In this document: positions 1 through 7,567 of the stretch, in pieces
Layout: the number at the start of each line of letters is the position of its first letter
Position numbering within the stretch: the stretch's first letter is position 1
From: an uncultured Bacteroidota bacterium
GTDB lineage: Bacteria > Bacteroidota > Bacteroidia > Bacteroidales > CAIWKO01
Length of the DNA stretch: 16,785 bases
Reading direction: 5' to 3'
Assembly (NCBI GenBank): GCA_937934705.1
Contig: CALGYY010000118.1
Location: 1-16,785, forward strand
The notes under the pieces: model-generated
What the model saw: only the letters and a program-made list of their open reading frames with translations
Told to the model about the DNA's origin: nothing
Database searches by the model: none
Made by a program: the position numbers and the translations under genes

Positions 1-423
1 CAGAAGACGCTCCGACATCGGTGCTTCTTTCCCCTTGTGCACAGCCTTCCATTCCACCACGAACCATGAATCCTGCAGTGCAGCGAAATTCATGAACCAG
101 CCTTTCAGACGGAGTTCCTCACCCTTCCCGCAATAATACACGGAAGTATCGCCCTTATCCGTGCCGATCGTGTAGGGCAGGAATACCGTGCGCAGGCTGT
201 CAGTCTTCAGACATGGCGTCAGCTCAAGTGTCATCCCCCGGCAAAGCGTTCCGGGTGGGACTTTCACCCTGATCTCAAAAGGAACGGTATCCCCCCTGGC
301 TTCCAGGATCAGCTTCGGTGAACGCATCATGATTTGGTCGCTGCCGGCCAGGAAATGGCGGCGACAGCAGGAGCCCAGCAGCAGGACCAGAAGGATAATC
401 AGTATGTTTCTGAAAAAATTCAT
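1..423 (-). CDS. Lipoprotein, C-terminus cut by window edge
   Basis: The reading frame starts at ATG (423-421) and stays open for 141 codons to the window edge. The start overlaps the stop of the upstream secreted-hydrolase gene by one base (TAATG), which suggests translational coupling in one operon. The N-terminus has a short hydrophobic stretch (about residues 6-17) ending in a lipobox, LLGSC, so a lipidated, envelope-attached protein is expected. The rest is beta-rich with a segment of the type LEARGDTVPFEIRV followed by VPPGTL. It resembles in style the beta-sandwich domains found at the N-terminus of some large Bacteroidetes outer-membrane TPR or OmpA-type proteins, but I cannot assign a family. 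Function unknown; the C-terminal part lies outside the window. Confidence 0.75.
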   Translation of the reverse strand, partial: MNFFRNILIILLVLLLGSCCRRHFLAGSDQIMMRSPKLILEARGDTVPFEIRVKVPPGTLCRGMTLELTPCLKTDSLRTVFLPYTIGTDKGDTSVYYCGKGEELRLKGWFMNFAALQDSWFVVEWKAVHKGKEAPMSERLL

Positions 424-3413
424 TATCTGTTCTTATCACTGGCTTTCAGGAGTCGTATCCCTGCAGCCGGTTTACCCTCATCCAGGATCTGCAGCACATA
501 AACGGCATCAGCCTTCAGGACCACGCCAGGGTGCAGGCTCAGGCGGTGAAAACCGCCGGCCAGTTGCCGTTCTTCTTTCCACAGTATCCTTCCCTCCATA
601 TCCAGAAAGCGGAATTCCATCCTGCTGCCTTGCTCCAGCATGAGCTCCAGCGTAAGCCTGTCGTTGAAAGGATTGGGGAAAACTCCGGTGATGACCGGAT
701 TCTCCCCGCCCACCGCTGTGGCCGCTTCAATGAATATCCCGTCGCTGTGCCAGGGCGCTGAAACCAGTCCTGCCCCGTTCACCGCCCTCACCGAAGCGAA
801 ATACCATTGACCCGGGATCAGCGATAATGCCCCCTGGCTGTATGAAAGTACAAGCCCCAGACCGGTCCAGCCAATAACATTGCTGTCGCCCGGACTGCTT
901 CCAAGGGCGAAATGGTAAGCAAGCACACCCGAATGCGGATCATCGGCCTGGGTCCAGTTGGCCTCGTACAGATGAGTGAGGGCTGAGGTATCCAGATCGG
1001 CAGCATTCCCGTCGTTGAGGATGAGTCCGGAATCCGGGGGCGTCCAGTCGATGTTGATGTCGATACTGCCGGTATTTGACCACCACCCGACCTGATCGGT
1101 GACCAGGCTGCGGATACTGCATGAGGGGGTAAAGGGATCGGGGTTCTGGTAACGAACCTCCGCCCCGGGGCCCACGCTCACCGTTTCGCTGATGCCCCGT
1201 GAACGGTAGACTTTCACATCATCATACATCACACTGCATCCTCCGCTGCGCAGCGATACGGAATTGCCCGAGCCCAGCGGTGAAGGATCAGTCCACTGCG
1301 TGATGAGTTCATTGTTCAGATAAGCCCTCACCACACCACTCAGCGGATCATAGGTGAGTTTGCAGTCGTACCACGTATTGGGATCAATGGCACAGGCGAT
1401 GTTGGTTTTTAATGAAAACACGTCATTGGTACAGCGGTAAATCTGTACCTTGTCATCATCGGCCCGGTAATAGACAAAATAAGAGTTGCCGCGGTTTTCT
1501 CCGGATGGATCATCGCAGAAAAAGTGCAGTCCCGCCCTTCGGTTGGGCCCGCTTCCCCCGATGTTCATCTGCCAGTGGTACAACCAGGCCGACTGGTCAT
1601 CCTGGCTCAGCATGGCGAAGATATTGGTGTTCTCGTTCAGCGGGTCTGATTGCAGCAGGTGCGCGGCGTTCACCGACCACACACCGCTGTCGGCCGTCCA
1701 CTCAGGATGAATGGTGGTGGTGAACTGATCGTTGAAAAAACCGGCTGCCGGCTGAGCCCGCCATTCCGTTCCGTCGAAATCGAGTACCTGATAATAGCGC
1801 TCATCAATTCCAAGATTATCAGTATCGGTGAAAAGAGCCGTGAAATTGCCGGTTTCCCAGGTATTCGCGCTGACGAAGGTTTCAGGGAGGATGTTATCCG
1901 AGGTGCAGTTCCAGATGGCCATCCAGCCCGGACGGGTAGTGGCATTGTCGCTGTGGTAGCGCAGGGTAAGCGCGCCGCCGGAGGCGTTTACCGTTCCCGG
2001 ACCGGCGGTGCCTGAATACCCGCCGATAAGCGGGGATGCGATAGAGGGACCATCATAGATCCAGAGGGAATCCCATCCCGACTCAAGACTGAAACTGCTG
2101 AAGGTCATGCTGAGACCGGTGGCATTATCGGGCGCCAGGGTCCAGGTGAAGTCTTCATTATCGAAATGATTGCAACCCGGACCGCCCAGATCATACAGGG
2201 TATCGGAACAGGGAACCACGCGGCAATCGGTCAGCTTTTCCTCAAGCAGGTTCCAGAGTTCGGGATAATCATCATCATAGCCCAGGGCCCAGATGCCGAT
2301 ACCGGCAACATCCCGCAGGCGGACCATGTCGTAGCGGTAAGCCAGGCTTTTCTCGTTGTCGGCAAAGCACTGATTCCAGTTGGTTCCGTCGTGAAACACA
2401 TAATAGGGCGTCAGGCTGTTGGGTTCCCATCCCCGGTTGGCCGGTATGTAATAACCACTGCTGTTCATGCGGATGGTGCGGTATGTCCGGGAAGTTGAGG
2501 TTCCGGCGATGGTGGGTGAAGGCACAGCGCTGCCGGTGGTTTTCCACTGCCTTCCATAATAGGGAAGCGCGAGAACGACCTTTTCCTTTGATGCGCCGTT
2601 GGACAGGTAGTACGTTAGTGTACGCGACAGGTTATCGGTAGTTCCGCAGGTCATGCTGTAAAGTCCCGATAAGGGGCCAGAACTGGTGCTCCCGCTCCAG
2701 TAATAATCGTAACCCATGATCACGAACCAGTCGAGATAATTGTTCAGGCTGGCAATTTCAAAGGTGCCGTTCCAGTTGACAGCCGGAGAAGCAATGCTGA
2801 CGAGTGATCCGGGTATAGCGGTGTGCATCTGGTTGCAGAGATCGATCAGGAAGGCGGTAAGATTGGTTTTCTGTGAAGAGGGGACAGATTCAAAATCGAT
2901 GTTCACACCGTGGGCTCCCCTGGCCTGTACCAGGTTGATGAGATTGGTGATGAGGGTTTGCCTGGCGGAGGCATTATTGAAGAAATAGGCATGGCCGTCG
3001 AAAAGGGTGACGCAGAGGTGTACCCTCACGCCATTGGCCAGGGCCGAGTCGACCGCCCTTGAAGTCGTCCATCCGTGGGTGCTCAGGGCATTTCCGGTCA
3101 GGGTGTCCACCTCGTAGGAAAAAAAGCAGAGGTCGGTCAGCAGTTCCCAGCGGTAGTCGAGGCAAACGGTATCGGCATTCCAGTAGGGATGATAACCGAA
3201 GATGACCTTATCGGGCGTGCAGCCCGCACGCATGGTCTTAGCCCTGGCCGAAGCGACGGCCCGGTACTCTTCTTCGTCCATCTGGTAATGATCCCTGCCC
3301 AGGGCTTTGTAATACTCACTTTCTTCCTGGTGAACGGAAAGAAAGTAAGGCTGCTGCGCCTGTAAACACAGGGCAGTCGTCATAAGCATACAGAGAAGCA
3401 GTGTCTTTTTCAT
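423..3413 (-). CDS. Secreted GH18-family protein with CUB-like, LamG-like and type IX sorting domains
   Basis: A 996-residue exported protein. Residues 1-20 are a signal peptide ending in LQAQ. Residues about 68-394 form a glycoside hydrolase 18 barrel: GYHPYW at 73-78, the active-site strand HGVNIDFE at 168-175, MGYDYYW at 233-239 and GIGIWALGYD at 371-380. The presumed catalytic acid E175 and the preceding D173 are kept, but the first two acidic positions of the classical DxxDxDxE motif are H and N, as in YaaH-like GH18 proteins. A cysteine-containing CUB-like domain follows (about 402-503), then a region with a concanavalin/LamG look (about 550-740) of the kind seen in Bacteroidetes cell-wall amidases, an Fn3-like stretch (about 760-895) and a Por-type C-terminal sorting domain beginning near 905 with the FPNPF signature. 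The likely substrate is chitin-like glycan or peptidoglycan; this is inference. Predicted export is by the Sec system and then type IX secretion. Confidence 0.9.
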   Translation of the reverse strand: MKKTLLLCMLMTTALCLQAQQPYFLSVHQEESEYYKALGRDHYQMDEEEYRAVASARAKTMRAGCTPDKVIFGYHPYWNADTVCLDYRWELLTDLCFFSYEVDTLTGNALSTHGWTTSRAVDSALANGVRVHLCVTLFDGHAYFFNNASARQTLITNLINLVQARGAHGVNIDFESVPSSQKTNLTAFLIDLCNQMHTAIPGSLVSIASPAVNWNGTFEIASLNNYLDWFVIMGYDYYWSGSTSSGPLSGLYSMTCGTTDNLSRTLTYYLSNGASKEKVVLALPYYGRQWKTTGSAVPSPTIAGTSTSRTYRTIRMNSSGYYIPANRGWEPNSLTPYYVFHDGTNWNQCFADNEKSLAYRYDMVRLRDVAGIGIWALGYDDDYPELWNLLEEKLTDCRVVPCSDTLYDLGGPGCNHFDNEDFTWTLAPDNATGLSMTFSSFSLESGWDSLWIYDGPSIASPLIGGYSGTAGPGTVNASGGALTLRYHSDNATTRPGWMAIWNCTSDNILPETFVSANTWETGNFTALFTDTDNLGIDERYYQVLDFDGTEWRAQPAAGFFNDQFTTTIHPEWTADSGVWSVNAAHLLQSDPLNENTNIFAMLSQDDQSAWLYHWQMNIGGSGPNRRAGLHFFCDDPSGENRGNSYFVYYRADDDKVQIYRCTNDVFSLKTNIACAIDPNTWYDCKLTYDPLSGVVRAYLNNELITQWTDPSPLGSGNSVSLRSGGCSVMYDDVKVYRSRGISETVSVGPGAEVRYQNPDPFTPSCSIRSLVTDQVGWWSNTGSIDINIDWTPPDSGLILNDGNAADLDTSALTHLYEANWTQADDPHSGVLAYHFALGSSPGDSNVIGWTGLGLVLSYSQGALSLIPGQWYFASVRAVNGAGLVSAPWHSDGIFIEAATAVGGENPVITGVFPNPFNDRLTLELMLEQGSRMEFRFLDMEGRILWKEERQLAGGFHRLSLHPGVVLKADAVYVLQILDEGKPAAGIRLLKASDKNR

Positions 3414-3432
3414 AAGGGGATGTATGGGCTGA

Positions 3433-3440
3433 CAAAGTTA
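3433..3440 (-). promoter_or_regulatory. Bacteroidota -7 box for the GH18 gene
   Basis: On the minus strand this reads TAACTTTG, a full match to the Bacteroidota -7 consensus TAnnTTTG, 20 bases before the start codon. No clear TTTG box is visible 19-21 bases upstream. If it is real, the leader is only about 13-15 bases long. Confidence 0.45.
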
Positions 3441-3558
3441 GGGAAAAATTATTCAGCCAGGGTTGACAGCCCCTGTGGCGGTTCCATCCGCGGATCAGTT
3501 TCTGTTGAAAGTACTCATGCCCAATACTGAATTGTCGTTTGCACGGATGCTTGAAAAA

Positions 3559-4095
3559 TTACTCGTCACAAGGCTTTATAAATCCTATTTGCTTTTTGGC
3601 TTGAGGTTTTTCATGCTTTTCCTGTAATTCATCAAGATAGCTAAAAACAAGCTCAATACTTTTATCCTGACTGGCAAGTTTCTTTTTGATCGTTTCAACC
3701 TCTATTCGTAAACTTAAATTTTCAACCAACATTTCGCGAATTCTGCTGAATATTCGCATGATTTGAATGTTCACCTGAATCGCCCGGTCGCTGTTTAGAA
3801 CGCCTGACAACATGGCCACACCCTGCTCTGTAAAAGCATACGGAAGACTCCGGCTCCCACCTCAACTTGATGTTCCAAATTGGAATAACAAGTTATCAAA
3901 CTCTGGTTTGGTCAACCTGAACATAAAATCATCAGGAAAGCGCTTAATATTTCTTTTAACGGCTTTATTCAGGTTGCCTGTGGTTACTCCGTAAAGCAAT
4001 GCTAAATCTTTATCCAGCATTACTTTTTTATTCCTGATCAGATATATTTTATCGCTGATAATTTCATCAGGTATGGAAACTTCATCGATGCTCAT
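3559..4095 (-). pseudogene. ORF6N-domain protein interrupted by an in-frame stop
   Basis: Two segments in the same frame (77 residues, then about 100) are separated by a single TGA at 3864-3862, codon 78. Joined, they give about 178 codons, a normal size for this family. The first half has the ORF6N hallmarks: IYLIRNKKVMLDKDLALLYG, then LNKAVKRN and RFPDDFMFRLT. The second half continues with LPYAFTEQGVAMLSGVLNS and a coiled-coil tail. In intact relatives the segment before the LPYAFTEQG motif normally reads W-G-G; here the Trp codon TGG has become TGA (TGA GGT GGG). ORF6N is a DNA-binding domain associated with KilA-N, often phage- or mobile-element-linked. The simplest reading is a recent nonsense mutation; a sequencing error is possible. 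Confidence 0.8.
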
Positions 4096-4108
4096 TTTAT
4101 TGGCTTAA

Positions 4109-4276
4109 TTAATTGCCGAAGATATTTTCAACGGCTAATTTAGCAATAAATGTCGATCCGGGAGAAAATTTCCTTTTATTAAATATGCATGCAACGCCCT
4201 TCCCAAAGCAGGCATCCGACTGACCATGCTGACGGGTTGTGAACTCATCAACATCGGATATGTAATGTTTTACCAT
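4109..4276 (-). CDS. Possible small ORF between DUF6922-like and ORF6N genes
   Basis: An ATG-started frame of 55 codons begins 5 bases after the stop of the DUF6922-like gene and ends 13 bases before the ORF6N start, so it would fit between them in an operon. The product begins MVKHYISDVDEF. I recognise no motif. It may be a decayed remnant of the toxin partner that usually follows such a gene, or chance. Confidence 0.2.
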   Translation of the reverse strand: MVKHYISDVDEFTTRQHGQSDACFGKGVACIFNKRKFSPGSTFIAKLAVENIFGN

Positions 4277-4280
4277 TAAT

Positions 4281-4559
4281 CTACTCAAACCGGCTTTTTC
4301 TTGCAGGTGAAACTTGATAAATCAGCCTCCAAAAATTAAGGGACTTTCTGTCCCATTCAGATGCAATGCTGTTTTTAATAGTTCCCTTAATTTCTTTCTC
4401 GCTGAAATTTTCATAAAGCCAATCTACCGCTTCTCTTGTCCCGTAATTAAGTACGTTAAAAATTACTCTAAAACGATCATCCGGATTGGAAAGGCTGATC
4501 TTATTTGTGTCGTAAGACCAAAGGCAAACTTTTACTTCTTTAGGTAATTTGCGATCCAT
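4281..4559 (-). CDS. DUF6922-like small protein, orphan antitoxin-type
   Basis: A 92-residue protein beginning MDRKLPKEVKVCLWSYD, then a VLNYGTREAVDWLYENFSE segment and KSLNFWRLIYQV near the C-terminus. This order (LP...W..D, ERVLNYG-like, W-L, K-LNFW) matches small proteins of the DUF6922 type, which in many bacteria lie just upstream of an AbiEii-like nucleotidyltransferase and are taken to be its antitoxin side. No nucleotidyltransferase follows here: the next 185 bases hold at most a 55-codon ORF and then the broken ORF6N gene. A well-formed promoter lies about 60-90 bases upstream. Family assignment is from memory of the pattern; a regulatory role is inference. Confidence 0.6.
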   Translation of the reverse strand: MDRKLPKEVKVCLWSYDTNKISLSNPDDRFRVIFNVLNYGTREAVDWLYENFSEKEIKGTIKNSIASEWDRKSLNFWRLIYQVSPARKSRFE

Positions 4560-4616
4560 AATGGCATTATAACATAAAGTGTAGAAAGGAGAAAGCGCTC
4601 TTTATCAGAATTATAA

Positions 4617-4648
4617 CAAAAATACACAATATTTTTCACTTCTGCAAG
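4617..4648 (-). promoter_or_regulatory. Bacteroidota promoter for the DUF6922-like gene
   Basis: On the minus strand the -33 box is CTTG (4648-4645; consensus TTTG), followed by exactly 20 bases and a perfect -7 box TATTTTTG (4624-4617). Transcription would start near 4611, giving a leader of about 50 bases. The leader contains GTTATAAT twice and a small AGCGCT-centred palindrome near 4593-4603, which could be operator sites. Confidence 0.6.
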
Positions 4649-4720
4649 GAAAATAAGAAAAGAAAAAGCATACAGCAAGAACCAAATTGCGGCTCAGCAG
4701 CTATTGTTTGGATAAGGACA

Positions 4721-4879
4721 ATGCCGGGTAAGTTCTGCGAGTTTCAAATCGCTGTCGGTGATGCTAAAAAAAGCATCATGGTACACAGCGGGTTCTTCCA
4801 GGACGTAATGGGCGTAATTAGCATGATTGCTGAGAAAATTCAAGAAGTAAATGAAAATTATATACCCGATGAAGGATAG
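4721..4879 (+). CDS. Small ORF of unknown function ahead of a terminator
   Basis: A 52-codon ORF on the strand opposite to its neighbours. It starts at ATG 4721, preceded by AAGGA, and ends at TAG 4877-4879, inside the left arm region of a strong hairpin terminator. The product begins MPGKFCEFQIAVGDAKKS and has a predicted helical tail. The same frame is open upstream without a start from about 4562. A second plus frame ends just before it with a TAA at 4712-4714, after codons reading NQIAAQQLLFG. These could be the 3' remains of a larger plus-strand unit. I do not recognise the product. Confidence 0.35.
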   Translation: MPGKFCEFQIAVGDAKKSIMVHSGFFQDVMGVISMIAEKIQEVNENYIPDEG

Positions 4880-4897
4880 ATTTCATCGGGTTTCTTA
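4864..4897 (+). terminator. Rho-independent terminator (possibly bidirectional)
   Basis: Perfect 9-base arms CCCGATGAA (4865-4873) and TTCATCGGG (4882-4890), with an outer A-T pair, then TTTCTT on the plus strand. It fits the end of the small plus-strand ORF. Read on the minus strand it lies just beyond the gene at 4913-5341, but the following T tract there is weaker. Confidence 0.7.
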
Positions 4898-4912
4898 AAA
4901 CGGATTCGCAAA

Positions 4913-5341
4913 TTAATAATTATTTACATCATTCTCCGCTTTTTTATAAATCTGATCACCCTTATTTTCAAAAAGATCTCTTAAAATCAACTCATTATCT
5001 GACAACAAAATAATAGGGCAGCTGAAAACCAAATTGTTCATTGAAATAAAATTTAGTTTATCATCCATAATAAGATAGGAGTATCTGAATAATGTATCAC
5101 CATAACTCGAAAGAATGGCTGTAGAATCACTATTGAAATGAAGAATCACATAATTTATAGTACCTGTTTCATTTGAGATTTCCCACTTGCCCAAAATTTT
5201 CTCATAACTGTTATTTTGTGCAAATAAAGAAGAATTCACAATTACTAAAAAACTCAATATAAGCAAAGCTTTAAAAGGAATCTTATATTGAGAGTCAGTG
5301 TGTGGCTTGCAATTTTTCCTTCTTAAAATGATCACTCTCAT
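4913..5341 (-). CDS. Secreted small protein, candidate immunity partner of the orphan Rhs tip
   Basis: I choose ATG at 5341 (142 residues); a longer frame begins with TTG at 5362 without support. After a basic N-terminus comes a hydrophobic signal segment (IPFKALLILSFLVIVNSSLFAQ, split as KALLILSFLVIV and NSSLFAQ), so export is predicted. The mature part begins with a GKWEI motif and alternating beta-strand pattern resembling a lipocalin-like or DUF4488-style small beta-barrel; this is a fold-level impression only. It lies 108 bases downstream of the orphan Rhs tip on the same strand and in equally AT-rich DNA, the position where Rhs immunity genes are normally found. The immunity role is inference. 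Confidence 0.65.
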   Translation of the reverse strand: MRVIILRRKNCKPHTDSQYKIPFKALLILSFLVIVNSSLFAQNNSYEKILGKWEISNETGTINYVILHFNSDSTAILSSYGDTLFRYSYLIMDDKLNFISMNNLVFSCPIILLSDNELILRDLFENKGDQIYKKAENDVNNY

Positions 5342-5449
5342 ATTAATTCTATAAAAATTCAATATATGGTCTTTTTAAAAAATGCAGCAACTTCTCTGCC
5401 AGAAAATATTTCTTTATTTACAAACTGAATTCAAGAGTATTTAAGGAAA

Positions 5450-6409
5450 TTAGTGTTTTTTTTTTGTAAGACCTCCAATTTTCGCCGACCCCTTGTCATC
5501 AAATTCAAGTTTATCCAAGTTAAGGTAATCAATATCCTCCTGATTCACTTCTCTTTTGTTAGCATCTAATCCATAATAACCTGTTTCTTTCCAATTTGAA
5601 TACCTGTAGTCTTCGTCAACCAATACTCCGCGAGGGTACAATATTCCAGGGGGGAGGCAAGACCCAATAAGATTCTTGGATACAGGATGGTGATCTCTAG
5701 TTCCTTTCACGGCACCCCACCCATGCGCAGATTCGTGACCTTCAGTTGTTGTTCCTTCACCATTAATATTTTCATTATACCATACGCCAGTATTTGCTCC
5801 ATCACCTGCCCCCCATGAATCCATATATGAAATACTTTGAGGGGTAGGTCGCCCTTCGACTTTAATATAATTGTTTTTATAATCTGTATTATTCGCGATC
5901 TCATTTTCTAAAGAGTTTTGAACTATTGCACCTGTATTTGGATCTATTCGTCCTAGTGTGTAATCTCTATGCTCGGCAGTAATATCAAATTGCACAGAGT
6001 ACTCAACATTGTCAATTGTAACCTTCCCATTTGCTGCGTTCCATTTATTCTGGATGTCTTGCGCTGTTTGAGTTGCAAGCTCGGGAGATGATCCTTCGCC
6101 ATAAAAAACATAATGTGATGTCACGGTAATAGTTTTATTCTCCTTATCGATTGTTACAATTCCAGACTTCCCAGTAGGATCTATTTTTAAGATGGGGGTA
6201 TTGTCAAAAGCACAAAAAGGAGACATCCATGGGAATCTATTTGAGAGAGGATCACAGCTCATCCACCTCCCCAATCTTGGATCATACATCCTCGCCCCAA
6301 AATCATACGCATTTCCATCTCCATAGACTTCATTTACCTTCTCCTTGCCATTAAACCCAAAACTGTAGGGACTGCGAAAGTTTTGGATTATATCTATGAT
6401 CCTGTTCAA
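5450..6409 (-). CDS. Orphan Rhs C-terminal tip with HExxH metallopeptidase-like domain
   Basis: 319 codons if started at TTG 6409; no ATG is available near the 5' end and the frame opens just upstream after a TAA, so this is a displaced C-terminal fragment rather than a complete gene. Residues about 17-70 repeat the end of the Rhs core: GFNGKEKVNEVYGDG, YDFGARMYDPRLGRW and CAFDNTPILKIDPTG. The remaining 250 residues differ completely from the tip of the upstream Rhs protein. They contain GHESAHGWG with H225, E226 and H229 forming an HExxH zinc site of the form HExxHxxG, followed by DHHP and NLIGS, an arrangement reminiscent of metzincin-like peptidases, though the canonical third histidine is not in place. 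It is probably silent unless recombined into a full-length Rhs gene. Confidence 0.8.
   Translation of the reverse strand: MNRIIDIIQNFRSPYSFGFNGKEKVNEVYGDGNAYDFGARMYDPRLGRWMSCDPLSNRFPWMSPFCAFDNTPILKIDPTGKSGIVTIDKENKTITVTSHYVFYGEGSSPELATQTAQDIQNKWNAANGKVTIDNVEYSVQFDITAEHRDYTLGRIDPNTGAIVQNSLENEIANNTDYKNNYIKVEGRPTPQSISYMDSWGAGDGANTGVWYNENINGEGTTTEGHESAHGWGAVKGTRDHHPVSKNLIGSCLPPGILYPRGVLVDEDYRYSNWKETGYYGLDANKREVNQEDIDYLNLDKLEFDDKGSAKIGGLTKKKH
6291..6325. repeat. Rhs core junction repeat, copy in the orphan tip
   Basis: 35 bases identical to 8372-8406, inside about 100 bases (6262-6362 against 8343-8443) that differ mostly at synonymous positions. This is the shared core DNA through which an Rhs tip can be exchanged by homologous recombination. 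Confidence 0.85.
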
Positions 6410-7075
6410 ACCTTTGATTTTATTGTGGTTAGGGCATTTGAAACTTTAGGTAAAATTAAGATTTTCCGTTAAAAAGGCCAAAAATCATTAGTTCAATTTA
6501 AAAGAGATGTCATCGCATTACTAAGAAAAAGCCCCCGGCTCGATTCCGGCGGTTTTATTCGGGTTTTTACTATTTTCCCGGTTTTCTCCCTATATACATA
6601 CTCCCGGGACAGTGGGACGCCAGCGGTCGATTAAGCGCTGGCAGCGGGATGTGGTGTTCTATTATCACTTTCAATAACTGCATTTACTGCAGGGTGGTTG
6701 GCCGGTTTTTAATGCACTCTGCCGGGAAGAAAGGATATTAAATGCAGAATGTCAGTGCTTTGCAGCGGGTTCTCAGATAGGATAAATATTATGACGGTTT
6801 TTGATGATCGAGTTGAGGGCGTATTGCTATGACTGCATTGATCTCGGGTTTGTTACAAATGATTAAAAACTTGCATTCTTAATTACCGAAGATCTGCATT
6901 GTTATTTACCGTTTACACTTTGCCTGGCTTATGCCACTCTGAGTCGCTGTTTAACCATCACAAACGTCGTGGTTCCTTTATCCTGACGTGTAATAAAATA
7001 TATGCACCCAAATTCCGCGGCTTTGTTCAGAAGAGCAAGATGCAGTTGGCCAGAGGCTTACGCTAATAAAACCTT
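6410..7075. other. Intergenic region between Rhs immunity gene and orphan tip
   Basis: About 665 bases without a convincing gene. It has a weak bidirectional terminator-like hairpin at 6526-6557, a small inverted repeat CCAGCG/CGCTGG at 6620-6641, and a plus-strand frame without a start that ends at TAA 7062-7064 and reads KIYAPKFRGFVQKSKMQLAR near its end. The base composition is more balanced than in the flanking AT-rich tips. It may contain relics of former cassettes; I cannot identify any. Confidence 0.4.
6526..6557. terminator. Weak terminator-like hairpin
   Basis: On the minus strand CCGCCGG and CCGGGGG form a 7-base stem with one mismatch, followed by CTTTTTC. On the plus strand TTTTATT follows. 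It could separate transcription of the Rhs-immunity pair from the orphan tip. Confidence 0.35.
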
Positions 7076-7567
7076 TTATTTTCGCGGAATATATATGGTT
7101 ACAATATCAAGTATTTTCCTTTTATTGAAAACAAACCTTGCTCCTTTAGAATAATATTCGAAAGCAAATTTCTGATTCTTCTGAAAATGTATATCATCTG
7201 GGCAACCCAACAAATCAATAATTTCCTTATAGTATGACGTCCCGAGACAAATCCCATCAAAACTACATGGTCCACTTTTTGCAAAAATTTTTATTGCAAA
7301 AACCCGTTTAGTTCCATGGTCAAAATAATATTCAGCATCACTTGTGATGAAAAAATTTCGTCGCCCATAAACACAATCCCCATAAATACCACCTTTGATA
7401 TGTTTTATATGATATTCATCTAGTTTATTACATAAACTAGATGAATCATCCACATCTAGTCTGATGTTTCGGAAACCTTGTCCTAAAATAAAAGTATTAT
7501 CAACTTGTCCGCAAGAATGAAGTGATATTACTAATAATATTGATAAAGTAATTATAAAATGTTTCAT
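7076..7567 (-). CDS. Lipoprotein, candidate immunity protein of the Rhs metallopeptidase
   Basis: A 163-residue protein whose ATG overlaps the stop of the Rhs gene by four bases (ATGA at 7567-7564), so the two are translationally coupled. The N-terminus MKHFIITLSILLVISLHSC is a lipoprotein signal with Cys19 as the lipidation site. The C-terminal half has a pattern GICLGTSYYKEIIDLLGCP, then FEYYSKGARFVFNKRKI, which recalls the short helix-turn-strand repeats of BamE/SmpA-like small lipoproteins. Position and size fit an Rhs immunity protein, and the lipoprotein signal would put it in the periplasm or at the surface, suggesting the toxin acts, or must be neutralised, outside the cytoplasm. The immunity role is inference from context. 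Confidence 0.75.
   Translation of the reverse strand: MKHFIITLSILLVISLHSCGQVDNTFILGQGFRNIRLDVDDSSSLCNKLDEYHIKHIKGGIYGDCVYGRRNFFITSDAEYYFDHGTKRVFAIKIFAKSGPCSFDGICLGTSYYKEIIDLLGCPDDIHFQKNQKFAFEYYSKGARFVFNKRKILDIVTIYIPRK

Noticed and set aside
188..643. Plus-strand frame of 151 codons at the left edge
   Set aside because: It spans the overlap of two coupled minus-strand genes and has no motif; it is a shadow frame.
3559..4095. TGA recoding (alternative genetic code) to explain the ORF6N stop
   Set aside because: At least one other gene here ends at TGA immediately before a terminator, and the window is otherwise ordinary Bacteroidota.
6690..6960. Transposase remnant between the Rhs immunity gene and the orphan tip
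   Set aside because: Short open frames were inspected on both strands, but none shows a transposase motif, and no terminal inverted repeats were found.
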